A stretch of 64,000 nt of DNA from Apoda limacodes (Eukaryota > Arthropoda > Insecta > Lepidoptera > Limacodidae): contig OX291544.1 in the NCBI GenBank assembly GCA_946406115.1, forward strand, positions 18,431,521 to 18,495,520, written 5' to 3'. A program made the translations under genes and the position numbers. Under the pieces are notes generated by a model. The model did no database searches. It was not told the origin of the DNA and worked only from the letters and a program-made list of their open reading frames with translations. Positions 29,291-41,165 of the stretch are shown one piece after another (the stretch's first letter is position 1; each line of letters begins with the position of its first letter).

Positions 29291-31899
29291 TATTAATAGC
29301 TATCATTTTATATTATAATAAGTAATAAGAGAACAAAGGATTAGATATTTTATAACATTAAAAATGAATCAAAAAAATTAGAACAGTTTAGCTTTAAGTA
29401 GTTTGCAATATCAATGTTGTGTTTAATTCTCACTGTAGCTTTTAGCATAGAATATATACTCTACAGTGAAGATGGCGTTTTATTTTTAGCTAATTCGTTG
29501 AAATACACGTTTTTCCATTCGCAGAACAAATTATATGTTTTTAGGTAGATATCTCGAGATTATGGCGACAACAAATTATCTATTATAAACGCTGTTTCAG
29601 TACGAAATGATTCCGGAGTTAGTATCACATTCTCATCACTGGAAGAACTTATTTTGTTTTAATTAATGTAATATATAATTCACATAAATAGCCACGGTAA
29701 CAGACAGAAAAAAACTAAAATTGGCGGGAGCTTTTTTTTTTTAAATTTAGCCAGCCAGTATGGTTAGGTACTTTCAGCGCGTTTTATTCGCCTTTTTAGA
29801 TGATTCTTGCTTGTTCCCAATTAGAAATAATTTTATTCACTCAGAGAATAAAAGAGCGTTATATTCACTGTTATCAATGAATAAAGTGCCCCTTTTTAAG
29901 TGGCAATGGTAAAAAAAAATTTTGACTTTTTTTAGTACACTGCTCAAATATCCTAAGCGATGCTGCATAGAATGATCTGGATTGGTCTGAATGTTTGGTC
30001 TATCCTACGTATTGTGTCTATATGGAGAGTTACACTTGACTTTATTTGATAAAGCTTATTTACTTATAGCGTTCTACGCAACGTCCTTTTGAGATTCTGG
30101 GAGAGTTTCCTGTCATTTTTGGCACATACCTGTGGCGCTTTTACAAAGAAAGTAATATAGCAAGGAAAGGACAAGAAAAACTAAAAAGAAAAAGTGTTTC
30201 CAAAATGATACACATGGCCCTCTGACAACGATTTTCAATCCAAACTTACTCAGGGGCCACGTGTATATTTTTGGCTCACAAAAAAAATGTGGGAAAAAAT
30301 GTGTTTCTGAACGAAATACCTACTGATAAGTCCAAAAAATTTAAAACATTGTTTGTGGGCTTGGCGGTCAACGTGTTAAAACTTCTGCACGGCATTACAT
30401 ATACGTGAATTTCTTTAAAATGTATTCGGACAAAGCGAGAATAAACCTTGAACTTGTAACCTTGAATGTTTTTGTACTGAACGAAATAAATGTATGTAAA
30501 TGAAGCAGTGTCGGTCGTATTTTAAGATATCTTTACTCGGAGAAAGTAAGGGTGATCAAATATGCAAACGAGAAATTAAGAGATAGCATAGGTAATAGTG
30601 GTGATAGTAAAAACTCATTTTCCTATCAACCAAGGATAAACACTCATAGGTGAGTTTTCGATAAGAGTTTAATGGAGGAGAAATGTCTGCCCTTTTTCGT
30701 TATTGTTATACTGTATGCAAATAGTAAGTAGATGTCAACTCTGAAGGCAGGTTTCTTTTTTTTGGGCCAATTTCTTTTTTTACATAGGAATTGTAGATTT
30801 CAGAGAGTAAAAAAAAATTATTCCAGACAATCTTTTTTTCTGAGATCATATATACCTAAAGTTTAGGCATTAAGTTGTATGTTTGAGAGCTTGACTTAAG
30901 TATAACTCGTGCATGCTACACTTGAAACCAAATTTCAATTACAAAATCCTATGACATCAGAGAAATACAAAAAACTTTTACAAAAATGCGTATTTCTCGG
31001 TAATTTTCTTCAGGTCTTACAGCAAATTAAGAAAAAAGTACAATATTAATACCAATGAAAAATAATCGATCGCAATAGGGTTCCGCGATTGAAACTGATT
31101 TAAAGATTGAAATTGAAGAGACACGCGCTAGAAAAGGAAATAAGACTCTATTAAGCAACAATACTATTTCTACGTCCTATTTCTAAAAAACTGATAGGTA
31201 CTTTTGGTTCCTTTTACGTATCCAGTTTAAAGGGTTTTTGTGAAAATCGAAAAAACCTTTTTGACAACTGCAAAGCCGCATGAAGCGTCTAGTGTTGTTA
31301 TATAAATGAATAACCATATAGGTTTCAAAAGAAGCAATTTCCTAAAAAAAACGATAAAAGAGGCAAAGTTCGTTACTGATAATGTTCTAATTTTAATTAA
31401 TTACCAACATCCTTCGTAAATAATGGCGTCTATATAAAACAAGTTTTTTTAGCGTTAGGGAAGCAAATACAGCGCAGATACTAAGCAGCACTCTGGTCCG
31501 TGTCGAAAATGACTTCCGTCAATGAATAAGCATTAGAAACTTAAACATTCGAATTCAAATTATATGAAATGAACAGCATTATGTAGAGCACAGACACATT
31601 AAGTTCACTGTGTGACCTTTTTAAAATTTCTGAGTTCGAATTTTGGTGTAAGTTCATGGACATTCTAATTAGTTTACAGAGAATTAAATTTACAAATCGT
31701 TAAAATAAAAATTAAAAGTTTAAAGAAAAATAATTACCTATACATAATCATAATAATTAATAAGTTAGGTACGTTACGTTCTTGTCGCTGCAACCTTTTT
31801 GGCTGCCAAGCTAAACTTAATTTTACATCGAATGGTGCGTGCAATACCAAAGTTTTCACTAAATTGCAGTCCCTGCCGACTGCAATGAAGATAATAAGT
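29291..31899. other. AT-rich non-coding stretch
   Basis: No open frame of note and no repeat I can delimit, apart from 29830-29920, which matches 27250-27330. Probably intergenic or intronic. Confidence 0.5.
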
Positions 31900-32188
31900 A
31901 TATAGTTTTGAAGATATCAACAAAAACTGACTCAAATTTGACGTTTTCAAGTAGCCTATTTCCTTTCCCAGGTCTTAAACTATCTCCGTGCCAAATTTGC
32001 CCGCGGTTCCACCTGCCCTAAATTCGGTTATTATATAATAAAATAAATCGACCCACACTTGACGTTATCAAGTAGCCTATGAGCTCTCGGGACTCAAGCT
32101 ATCTCCATGACAAATTTTATCTTAATCAGTGATGCTGTTTGAGCGTGAAGAGGTAACAGACGGACTTTCGCATTTATAATATTAGTAA
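31900..32188 (-). mobile_element. Lep1-type Helitron with internal duplication
   Basis: Minus strand: starts TACTAATATTATAAATGCGA (32187 downward), then CTGTTACCTCTTCACGCTCA, CATGGAGATAGCTTGAGTCC, CATAGGCTACTTGATAACGT, TTTAGGGCAGGTGGAACCGC and GGGCAAA. After this 3'-like end, the middle block recurs (CACGGAGATAGTTTAAGACC, ATAGGCTACTTGAAAACGTC). So one Helitron continues into a second partial copy, by tandem insertion or duplication. Confidence 0.65.
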
Positions 32189-32189
32189 T

Positions 32190-32345
32190 TCAAATTTCAA
32201 ATTCAATATAATTTATTCAGTTTAGGCTACAATAATTGAGCACTTATGAATGTCACTACGCCATCGGTTCGTAAGTGTATAGGGCGGGAGACCTTGTACT
32301 GCGAAGAACCGGCAAGAAACTCAGCAAGGGCATTTCTTTTCTCCC
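32190..32345. repeat. Interspersed repeat with GAACCGGCAAGAAACTCAGC
   Basis: TTTATTCAGTTTAGGCTACA, GAGCACTTATGAATGTCACT, ACGCCATCGGTTCGTAAGTG and GAAGAACCGGCAAGAAACTC: phrases I recall as a common lepidopteran repeat of unknown class. Related T-rich starts occur at 33475 and 35655 (ATCTTTTTATTCAAATG). Confidence 0.55.
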
Positions 32346-32639
32346 TTTCTCTTACAGCGTCCAATTAAAATATTGGAAAATGCCCTCCCTATTATAAAAG
32401 GACACTTAATTACTTTAAAACTCTGCATGAATCATTAGCTAACACTACAATCAATACAGTTAGATCCAAATATTTCCTGTTTTACATCTAGTTTTAAATA
32501 TTTTAGATATTTCATCGTAAGATAAAGGTATAATACATATAAAACAAAGGTATAATACCTTACAAAAATCCATAGTCAAAGTTATAGATGTTTTTTAAAG
32601 AGTAGCAAAGTATGAGCGAGGATTTTGGACATTTCATGG

Positions 32640-32790
32640 TGTTTGATTTGTAAGTCTTAAAAATAAGTGGGAAATTCGTTTGTATGAAGCACACTGTGAG
32701 GCGCCGCGAAGTGTATTCTCTTAAGCCTCACAGCGGGCTTCATACAAACAAATTTCTCATTTGTTTTTGACATTTACTGATCAATCACTG
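32640..32790. mobile_element. Small inverted-repeat element (GAAATTCGTTTGTATGAAGC)
   Basis: 32669-32690 and 32737-32758 are close inverted repeats (GAAATTCGTTTGTATGAAGC), and imperfect pairing extends outwards to about 32640 and 32790. A half copy with the same orientation and the inner phrase AAGTGTATTCTCT lies at 32999-33085. Probably a short MITE. Confidence 0.6.
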
Positions 32791-33361
32791 AGAAATTTCT
32801 AAGTCATAATCCCAAACCGAATACCTAGGTCTGTGGTTATTCCAAAATCTTGTAAAACATTCTAATAACTAGAAATCTTTTTAAAACTAGTTGTAGGAAA
32901 AACTAGAATCCTGCATAACTTTTGTACTATAAAATTTGATAGAAAACTGGCACACTGCAGACCTAGATATTTATTACTAGAACATGTCTTCAAAATTTCG
33001 TAGTGTTTAATCAGCAAGTGTCAAATATAAGTGAGAAATTCGTTTGTATGAAGCCCGCCGCAAAGTGTATTCTCTAAGGTTCCATTTGTATGAGTGGTTC
33101 GATTTTGAAGGAAGCCAATTATTTAAAAACTTTATTATTTTACTACCTGTTTATTTATATCGTAAGTATGATATAACTGCGTACACCATCCAACTTTAAT
33201 TTTTAGCTTAACATTATTGTTATCAAACCATTGTGCAAACCCATTATCCCTATGATGATAATCAAAATAATTTTTAGGGTGCCAACGTGCCCTTTCGAAC
33301 CATAGTAATCAACTGAAAATTGCACAGAATATTATTATGACGAATAATAAAAAGAATCTGT

Positions 33362-33466
33362 CTTCAGCCTCATACGTCCTAACTGCTGGGGCACGGCCTA
33401 CCCTAACAGAGGGTAACTTTGACCATAGTCCATTAAGCGGTCCCAGTGCAGGTTGTGGACTCCAAA
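33362..33466 (-). mobile_element. LINE/SINE 3' tail fragment
   Basis: CAGCCTCATACGTCC, AACTGCTGGGGCACGGCC and GACCATAGTCCATTAAGCGG are, on the minus strand, the tail phrase shared by RTE LINEs and their SINEs (compare ACTGCTGGGCATAGGCCTC at 24700). Truncated. Confidence 0.5.
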
Positions 33467-35204
33467 ATTTTCAAATTCGAAATCTTTTTATTCAAATGGG
33501 CTACTAAAAAGACTTTCGAATCGTCGAGTAAATTAACTACAACTAGCTTTACAAACTAATTACAATACTGTTTTATTGCGTGCGTCCTCTTCACTCCTCC
33601 TCTTCCTCTTCGTAAATTCACAACGAAACAAAATATTATAGATAGTGAATCAACTAATAAACAACTCGAAAGCATTTACATTTGATAAACAGTAGCTAAG
33701 ACATTGCAGGCAGACAGACGCCCAAATGTCGTTAGGGTTCCTTTATTAACATTTTGGTCTTCTTACTCTGTAGTCATGTGTCCCATGCTGGTGACCATCA
33801 CGCATGACTCATGCGGCATGAGTCAATAGTCGTTAATGGTCGGGGTCGAGACACATTTCTATACTGTTTGGTAGCATTTTGGTATGGTACTGTAACAGGA
33901 CCTGATAGGTATTTGGGGGAAGTGGAGGAGATACAATCTTATTACTATTAAACTCCCACGTATCAATGGTTAGGTCACTTTTATAAGAAAAAGGAGTGTT
34001 TTTCAAACCAAACAATTGAAAGGAAAACGAATAAAAAAAAAATGACAGTCGAGTAACAATATTTAGAAAAACATACAGATTTTGATATAATTAGGTTAAT
34101 AATTAAATATCCGAAGATGATAACTCGTTCGTCCTCAAGAGTAGGAAAAATAAAATGTACGAGAATTAAATTAATGATGTCTGAAATCCAGGGCCGAAGC
34201 AAATAAAAGTTATGTATTAGCATAAGAGATTTATATTACTAGTACAATATTGTCGGCGATGTAGTAAAGTAGAGGGATGAATAAACCATAAGTTGCACCC
34301 CTAATTCTGTTTGATTTCCACATCCCGACAAAAATCCTCGAATCGAGGCGCTACGCCCCCCGTACCTCTTAGCAAACGAAAAATAAGCCAGCGAGTGTGA
34401 CTGAGTTCACAGTACCCTAAAAATAAGGTTAAATATTTACTTACTGGGCACGAGCTACGTTTGAAAAAAAAAATTTAATCTATATAGCATCTTTTTATAC
34501 ACAAATGAAATACAAAAATCGGCGATAGAATAGTTTAAAAAAAATTCAAAATAAAAAAGTTTATACTGAAATACTGGTGCTAGGTTAAGTTAGGTTTGGT
34601 TATGTTTTTTACCCCGAACGGTTCGCAGCGGAGCGAGGGCGGCCCACAGAGGGCTGTGTTTAATACATACTGTTCCTTTCCAGCGTCTTACCAGCCAGCG
34701 TTCCACTCGAGGAACAAGTCACATGGGAAAAAAGCGTTCAATGGCGGGGTTCTGTAGAGGGCTCAAAACTGCGGGCTGGAACAGCGCAAACGTTCAAAAA
34801 GGTGGTAATTGAAGAAACGGAGGGTCCTCAACCACTGGAAGGTATGCGGTTTTTTCAGTCTGCTTTAGTGAGTGATTCTAGTAGTGTCCCGACCATCTCA
34901 TGGCATTCCCATGTGTGCCCTCGAGACACCCGGGGAGTAAGATGGCGTAGATAGGGCAGGTAGTGTAGGACTTCGCAGTCTAGGATTTGGAGTGGTAACG
35001 ATAGAGTCGACCGGTACCAGCACCCTTAAGTCAGCAGGATGATAGATATATACAATAGTAAATATATACAAGTGAGAAAAGTGACTGCTTTCATTTTATC
35101 GGGATTTCCAAAGGGTGTGGTGAATACATACCAAGCAAAATCTTTAAAAATATCCATCCCAAATTCCACCTCTTGTATGGAGACCATTCAGAATATGACC
35201 AAAG
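33467..35204. other. Non-coding stretch with a GC-rich patch at 34600-35045
   Basis: Mostly AT-rich. 34600-35045 is clearly GC-richer and non-repetitive within the window, but all frames are short and no protein motif appears. The minus-strand frames at 33833-34223 are hydrophobic by AT bias and not recognised. Confidence 0.4.
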
Positions 35205-35290
35205 CATGAAACTTGGTGCAGGTGTAGCCTAGATAAAAATGAGACGATTAAGCCGGGTCCCCACCGGTTCCGCCCATAGGAAGTACGCTC
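35205..35290 (+). repeat. GTAGCCTAGAT...GGGTCCCCACCGG repeat, plus copy
   Basis: GCATGAAACTTGGTGCAGGT, GTAGCCTAGATAAAAATGAG and ATTAAGCCGGGTCCCCACCG are matched in reverse at 39010-38930. They may be two solitary copies of a dispersed repeat or the two ends of one element. Confidence 0.55.
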
Positions 35291-36135
35291 ACGCCGCCCC
35301 GCAAACAAAAATTCTAACGCGGCCTGAATTCACCAGAGGCCGACTTTGGTGAAATCAGATTTTAGATTTGAAAATTTCGTAATAACTTTCTCTAGAAAAA
35401 AAAATGGAGATTTTAGCTAAAAACTGAAAAAAAAAACTGCGAACTATTTTCCCTTTAAGCTGATATTACGTAAATAATACTTACTTTTTAAGATTAAAAA
35501 ATATATAAAATAAATATTATTAAATAGCTTAGTTATTTAACTTTACGAAAACAAACTTCACAAATATTTCCAGGAGAAAATATAAAACACATCGCGGTTT
35601 GGCTTTGCTACGGACAGCAGCGAGCGAGCCAGCAAGATCAATGAAAATTCAAAATTTGAGATTTCAAAATCTTTTTATTCAAATGAGTTTCTCACTTTTG
35701 AATCGTCAAGAGAAATAAACAATTTGCTTTACAAAAGCCTAATGGTTTATTGCCAGCATCCAATAGTTATTCTCTCTAACGAAACATAATACTACTCAAC
35801 TAATAAATACATATTTTGTATTGAAACACTTATTAAATTAAAAAAAAATCAAAATTAAAGTAATATATAATATAATAATTGCCTATTGTTATTCCGATTG
35901 CATAGGGGGCACTCCACTTGAAGCATTGAAAGTTATCAATTCTATGATAAATAAATGGAGATGTATATTCATACATATCGACAAATCAGACATACATATG
36001 CATACATTCATACATGTAAATAAATGAACAGATATACATATAGGTAAATATTAAAGATATGATGAAATACACAATGACATAAACATAAAAATACATGTTA
36101 AGTATTAATAAAATAAACCTATAAGTAAATTGCCT
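35291..36135. other. AT-rich non-coding stretch
   Basis: Includes a diverged T-rich repeat start (35645-35760) shared with 33470, and a run of ATACAT-rich sequence (35960-36110). No gene. Confidence 0.4.
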
Positions 36136-37974
36136 TAGATAGGTCATATCTGTTGCAATCCTCTATTAGCCGGCCCGAGACGCTGGCAGGGCTCCGAAAA
36201 AGCGGGCAAACAATCAAACACGCACATATACATACATGCATAAAGGCCCAGTTCCGACACAACATCCTGGCAACAAATGCACATCATATAAACTACCATC
36301 ACTTCGGAAAAAAGCCTAAGAGGAAAAGAAGTAACAAGAAACTCCCGGAAGTACACCTGTTACCAATCAGCTATGCAGGAACCAACCATTCAAGTATACA
36401 ACTATCCATAAATTCATACACATATACATAACCGTACATACCTGGGCGTCAAACACCACAATCAGGCAACTAAAGGCGGATAATTGACACATGGTGCATT
36501 CCCTGGTTGCTCGCACACCGACCACTATAAAGTTTATGACAAAGTCATCCGCGTATCGCCCCACGCCGCCACGCCATTGAAAGCTACATCCGAATGTAAC
36601 ATACGTGTTAGCGTTGGCAGCAGTTTTACTGCCTCGAGATTCAGTAAGAACGCAACTGCCAGAGCATAATTCCAGTTTTTTGGCGAAATAGGTGGGTGAC
36701 TTGCGAGCTATACCTCTGGGAGTCGTGCTTTCTGGTCGCTTGCTAAAGCTGCAGAAGGTATAACAGGACAGGTTAAAGCAGTAGTGCCCTGTTACCGAAT
36801 GCACCGGCTAGGTGCTCAGAAGGAGGAGAAAAGATAGAGGGAGTTCAAAGGCGAGTAAAGACACACTTTTCAAGGGTAAGGCAGGTTAGTATACTCTTTC
36901 ATTATATAGTAACAGCTTTTAATGCACAATATCCTAATCACATAGGGTGATTCCTAACACTTAAATATCTAGATCACAGCTACCTAATTCACAATCATAT
37001 AGGACTACCTAAATAAATAGAAAGATAGCCAAACGCAAGCCTGCCTACACAGATTTTAAGTGTAGTTTTTAAAGCTTTTATTAGGGAACTAGTACACTCA
37101 GGTCTCTTCGGCCTAGAGCCCGATTCGATGTCTTGCTCGCTGTAGGCACCCCTCAGGTCAGCACCGCCGTAGAAAGAAGACGCGGACGGGACTGATTTTA
37201 CGTGGCCTAACAGCGTGTGGTGAGTAGTGAATATGCCGCCCGTGGCAGGCACAAGGTAAGGCCGCACGTGGCTAGCACAGTGCAAGACCGCACGTGAACG
37301 TAGCTTGCCAGTAGCTTCGGCGTACAGCAGGTCGCCCCGTTACCTTCGTGTGTAGCGGTGTTCAAGATAGCACCCCTACTGTACAGGCCGAAGGTTTGGA
37401 GTCAAGGAGACTCCGGGCAGGCCGAGGATTTGGAGTTTAGTAGACTCCGGCCTTCCCCAGTAAAAGAACAGCAAAGCAGCTGCCGTGCGCCGTCGTTAGA
37501 CAACAAACGTGCACTCGCATACAAAGACGTCTTCTCACGGACCTCAGTTTAGGCGTAGGGCCGTAGTAAAGCAACATATATACGTAGTATATATATATAC
37601 TAAGAACCGTACTGCCAAGGAGAAAGAGAAATGGATTAGCTACTTACCAATAACTCACAAAACACAACCGAGGACGGTTTTCTTTTATAGCATAGAAGTA
37701 GATATGCAGCAATTTGTAATTTAATAATAGAATCCGTGAAAATAATTATCAACAGAATTTTTTCACGACTACGTCAAGTATCTACGTAAAGTGAACTGTT
37801 TTGACTTAGCAATGTCAAACATCTAGAGATTCTTTGATCTCTAAATTTAAATTACCACAGTGATAATGGACCTAAGAGCGAATGCCCAGAAACTTCTATC
37901 GTTTCCTACATCATCCGGTCCTTTACCGGAGAAGGACCACCGGAAACGGTCGTTCCGTTATAAAGGAAACTTTT
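36136..37974. other. GC-richer non-repetitive stretch, nature unresolved
   Basis: 36140-37560 has balanced base composition, unlike its flanks, and open frames of 60-145 codons on both strands (for example 36367-36804 minus, 36995-37285 minus). None shows a convincing domain or splice structure. It might be old transposon sequence leading into the jockey fragment that follows, or untranslated sequence. 37340-37440 has two copies of a phrase like AGGCCGA(A/G)G-TTTGGAGT. Confidence 0.35.
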
Positions 37975-38470
37975 GTTAGCCGTCGATACCACCACTGCAA
38001 AAGGCCGAAGGCAGCTTGGCCCACAAAGCTAAACAGAAAGCCTATCTACTGGGCAGTATCTTTGCCTCAAACTCGAATTTGAACGACGAAAGCGCTGTAG
38101 CAACTACTATACCATGGTGCGGTAAGACCATGTCAAAAATCTCCATCACACAGCGAGACGTCTGGGGCGTTGCTTTCTCTAGAATTCTAAATGTTCATGA
38201 GTCAAATGGGCCAGAAGGTATACCAGCAGTGGTGCCTAAACAGTGTGCTCCTGAGTTGTGTCCTGTATACTCACGCGCCTCTTCGCGCTTTCCTACCACT
38301 CTAGGCAATTTCCGTCTTAATGGAAGACTGCGAATGTACATCCCGTGCCCAAAAAGGGCGATGAATCAGATTCATCGAATTGCAGGCCAATCGCAATTCC
38401 GGAGCGTGTGATCAACACACAGTTTCTAAGATACCTAGAAAAACACGACCTGGTCAGCGACCATCAATAA
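37975..38470 (+). pseudogene. Jockey-clade LINE reverse transcriptase N-terminal fragment
   Basis: Frame 38016-~38348 reads AHKAKQKAYLLGSIFASNSN, then ITQRDVWGVAFSRIL, HESNGPEGIPAVVPKQCAPE and RLRMYIPCPK. A one-base shift near 38350 continues KGDESDSSNCRPIAI, then directly PERVINTQFLRYLEK and SDHQ before a stop. These are the conserved blocks (NKSSGPDGIP, NYRPIAI, ERVINxQLLRYLE) at the front of jockey-type reverse transcriptases. A short in-frame loss after RPIAI removes about eight residues. The catalytic Asp-Asp part is absent. Dead fragment. Confidence 0.8.
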
Positions 38471-38929
38471 ATTATAGAAAAAGAAACAATTACATACACC
38501 ATACATGCAGTGTATGTGTATGCAGTGGAAAACTCTAGAGTGTAAAGAAATATTGTCAAAATACACATTTTTTAGTACCACAGTTGTCATTCCTACTTCT
38601 ATAATACATTAGTCTATTCAAAAATATAATTATTTACCATATTAAAAGATTGTATAACTCGAATATAAAATTAACCACAGTAGGAATTTGTAAAATTTTA
38701 CCACTCAACTTCCTTTTCAAGAATATCGCGTCTTTTGACCTTCGCGTGCAGGGTTTCGGATTTTTCTGATCACAATTTATGCATTAAGTATATATAAATT
38801 ATATATTTTTATAAACTAGAATAGTAACGTTACACTCTAGAATTTTTATAATTACTTATCAATTTTAAAGTTACACGTAACCAAACCGAAAAATAATTTA
38901 TCTTAAATCTGAATTGACGTGAAATAACT
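38471..38929. other. AT-rich non-coding stretch
   Basis: Nothing recognised. Confidence 0.4.
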
Positions 38930-39235
38930 CCCCGGGGGTGCAACTGGTGGGGACCGGGCTTAATCTCTTTATTTCGATCTAGGCTACGCCTGTTCCAAGG
39001 TACATGCTTTCAATAGGACCCGTACTAAATACCGCAGCCTATACATGTAAATGTCAACTTGACATTTTTGACTTCAAACCGTTTAGCCCAGCTTAAGGTA
39101 CTTCGGTTTTAGAGATAGAGCCCTTTGAAGGTCGGACTGACAGACAGCATAGGCTTAGTAATAGAGTCATAGCGTAATAATTACGCTATGATAGAGTGCT
39201 GTTGGCACCCTTTAGCAAAGGAACCCTAAAAACTG
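38930..39235 (-). repeat. GGGTCCCCACC repeat, minus copy, plus end of GTGCGAGTCGG-type family
   Basis: 39010-38930 (minus) repeats the block at 35205. 39100-39235 holds GACTGACAGACAGC, CTTAGTAATAGAG and GGAACCCTAAAAACTGC, matching the 3' part of the family at 41166. A perfect 23-base palindrome CATAGCGTAAT-A-ATTACGCTATG is at 39168-39190. Confidence 0.5.
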
Positions 39236-40001
39236 CAGAACCCAAACCTAGTCATAAGAATTTGATATTTAGCAGTGTTGCGAACCTGTACGGTAATTAC
39301 TGCGGCATACTATAATTTAGACTCTCGTACGGTGTACCTACAGTAGTGAAGTGCACGATACTGGAAAAAATACGGTAATTTAACAATTTTGTCGAATTCA
39401 AATTAAAGTCTAAAAAATAAGTCCTTTTTAAGATAAAACTTCTGAAAACAAAACCAAATGCTCGTGGAAAATTAAACGTGCTTCTCCTAGTCGCAAAGTG
39501 CAATAGAGATAATTTTCCGGTCTCCAGAGACATTATTACTGCCAGGAATATTGATAATCTTAACTCTTAAAAAACAACCTGCCAAAGACTGAACAGCAGC
39601 AGGTTTTGTTTGTATTGTGAAAAAAAATTAGTGTCGGACAACCGTCCGGAATCGTGACAACTTGTGCCTTTCACTTTTTATGTCTGTCTCTCTCGCTCTT
39701 AGGCGGGCTAACCATGCCGCGTGCCTCTCACTCGCTCTCATTGTGAGCGCATAACGTGAGCGGAGCGTAACGCAGTTTCTTGAAGTGTCACCCGGCAAAC
39801 CAATTTATAAGACGTTGTCACGTCAAAACGATGAAGAGGAACACTTTAATATTATTTTTGCTTGAAGGTTTCAGTTTAATTAAATTTTTTTTTATTATTA
39901 AGTAAGCCAGTCCTAGTCTATTTATTTGAATCCAATGCCAGTCAGTTCCCGTTCATGAATTCAAAATAACCAGACTTTTATTGACACTACATCAACTTTT
40001 C
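39236..40001. other. Non-coding stretch
   Basis: 39660-39790 has CTGTCTCTCTCGCTCTTAGG and GAGCGCATAACGTGAGCGGA, a phrase set typical of dispersed lepidopteran repeats. Otherwise nothing recognised. Confidence 0.35.
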
Positions 40002-40758
40002 TTGAAGTGTTAACTTCTTTAGCGGCGTTGTGCACTTTTTTTGTGATGGGGAAAAAAAATATTAAACTCGCGTCAGGTCACGTTTCCTGATCGAAAATTT
40101 ATACAAAATTCGTAAAACGAAACTCGCGTCAGATTTTATTAAGCTATGACAGATTGAGGTGTCAAATATACTACGTCAAAAAAGTAAATAAACCAACAAT
40201 TTATTTTTGATAGGTTAAAAATGATAAACTCGCGTCAGGCTGATCAAAAAATTCGTCACATGGAAACCATAATGCCACGACATAAAAATTTGAAACGTGA
40301 AAACGTCTTAAGCGGCGTTGTGCACTTTTTTCTCTTTAGTTAGGTTTTTATCACACTTGCTTTTCAGAATGATAGATTTCATCGAAATCTTCATTTCGGA
40401 TGACAGCTGTCAAACTAGAAACGGCTTTATCTCCGAAACTTTAGATCGTAGACTAGTAGTTTCCTTACAGAAGTGATAGATCTCATCAAGTTCTTCATTT
40501 CGGATGACAGCTGTCAAACTAGAAACGGCTTTATCTCCGTAACTTTTGATCGAAGACTAGTAGTTTCTTTACAGAAGTGATACCTAGATCTCATCAAGAT
40601 CTTCATTTCGGATGACAGTTGTCAAACTAGAAACGGCTTTATCTCCGTAACTTTTGATCGTAGACTAGTAGTTTCTTGACAAAAGTGATAGATCTCATCA
40701 AGATCTTCATTTCGGATGACAGCTGTTAAACTATAAACGGCTTTATCTCCGAAAATTT
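40002..40758 (+). mobile_element. Composite element: GCGGCGTTGTGCAC blocks plus ~104-bp minisatellite
   Basis: Order of parts: AGCGGCGTTGTGCACTTTTT (40020), AACTCGCGTCAGGTCACG (40066), TATGACAGATTGAGGTGTCA (40145), AACTCGCGTCAGGCTGATCA (40227), a second AGCGGCGTTGTGCACTTTTT (40311), then 3.7 tandem units starting at 40371, 40475, 40579 and 40687 (periods 104, 104 and 108, the last owing to a 4-base insertion). Each unit holds TTCATTTCGGATGACAGCTG and AAACGGCTTTATCTCCG. The same order occurs inverted at 55095-55700 with ~1.6 units, so this is one dispersed element. No ORF. Confidence 0.8.
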
Positions 40759-41165
40759 TTTACAAAGTTAAAAGGCGTCATTTTATTAATTTTCTATTTT
40801 TGTGATAATGACTAGAAGGCGTTTTCTATAAAAACGGTAATTTTGACTATTTTAGTACGACTGACTGCAGGCCACTGGTTGCCAACACTGTATTTACTGT
40901 CACGTTATTGAATGACACGCACCCACGCAGATAATGACGTAATTGTTTTGCCCACGCAGTTCAACGAACCCTGCCTTATAACTGGCATTATAATTGCAAA
41001 TGTAAGGTTCAGTAACGTGTATCATTAATAAATTATTCAAAAATAATTAAATCAGAAAACCACTTTAAATAAATGTATTTATTTAAACGGATAACTGTTA
41101 TTATTTTTACACAACATTGTGCAATGTGCATCTAGATACAATAGTAGATTGCACAGTGAGCAAAA
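40759..41165. other. Non-coding stretch
   Basis: Nothing recognised. AT-rich from 41000. Confidence 0.35.

Noticed and set aside
34560..34620. Telomere-like TTAGG words
   Set aside because: Only irregular TTAGGTT/AAGTTAGG words, with no tandem (TTAGG)n array.
36000..36110. Microsatellite or promoter in ATACAT-rich DNA
   Set aside because: Irregular low-complexity sequence without a repeated unit or promoter spacing.
36545..36562. RYADDFVI on the minus strand, reminiscent of the reverse transcriptase YADD motif
   Set aside because: No other reverse transcriptase block lies around it in any frame (36367-36804). Judged coincidental.
40371..40758. CRISPR-like array
   Set aside because: Units of ~104 bp are contiguous without spacers, in a eukaryotic dispersed element.
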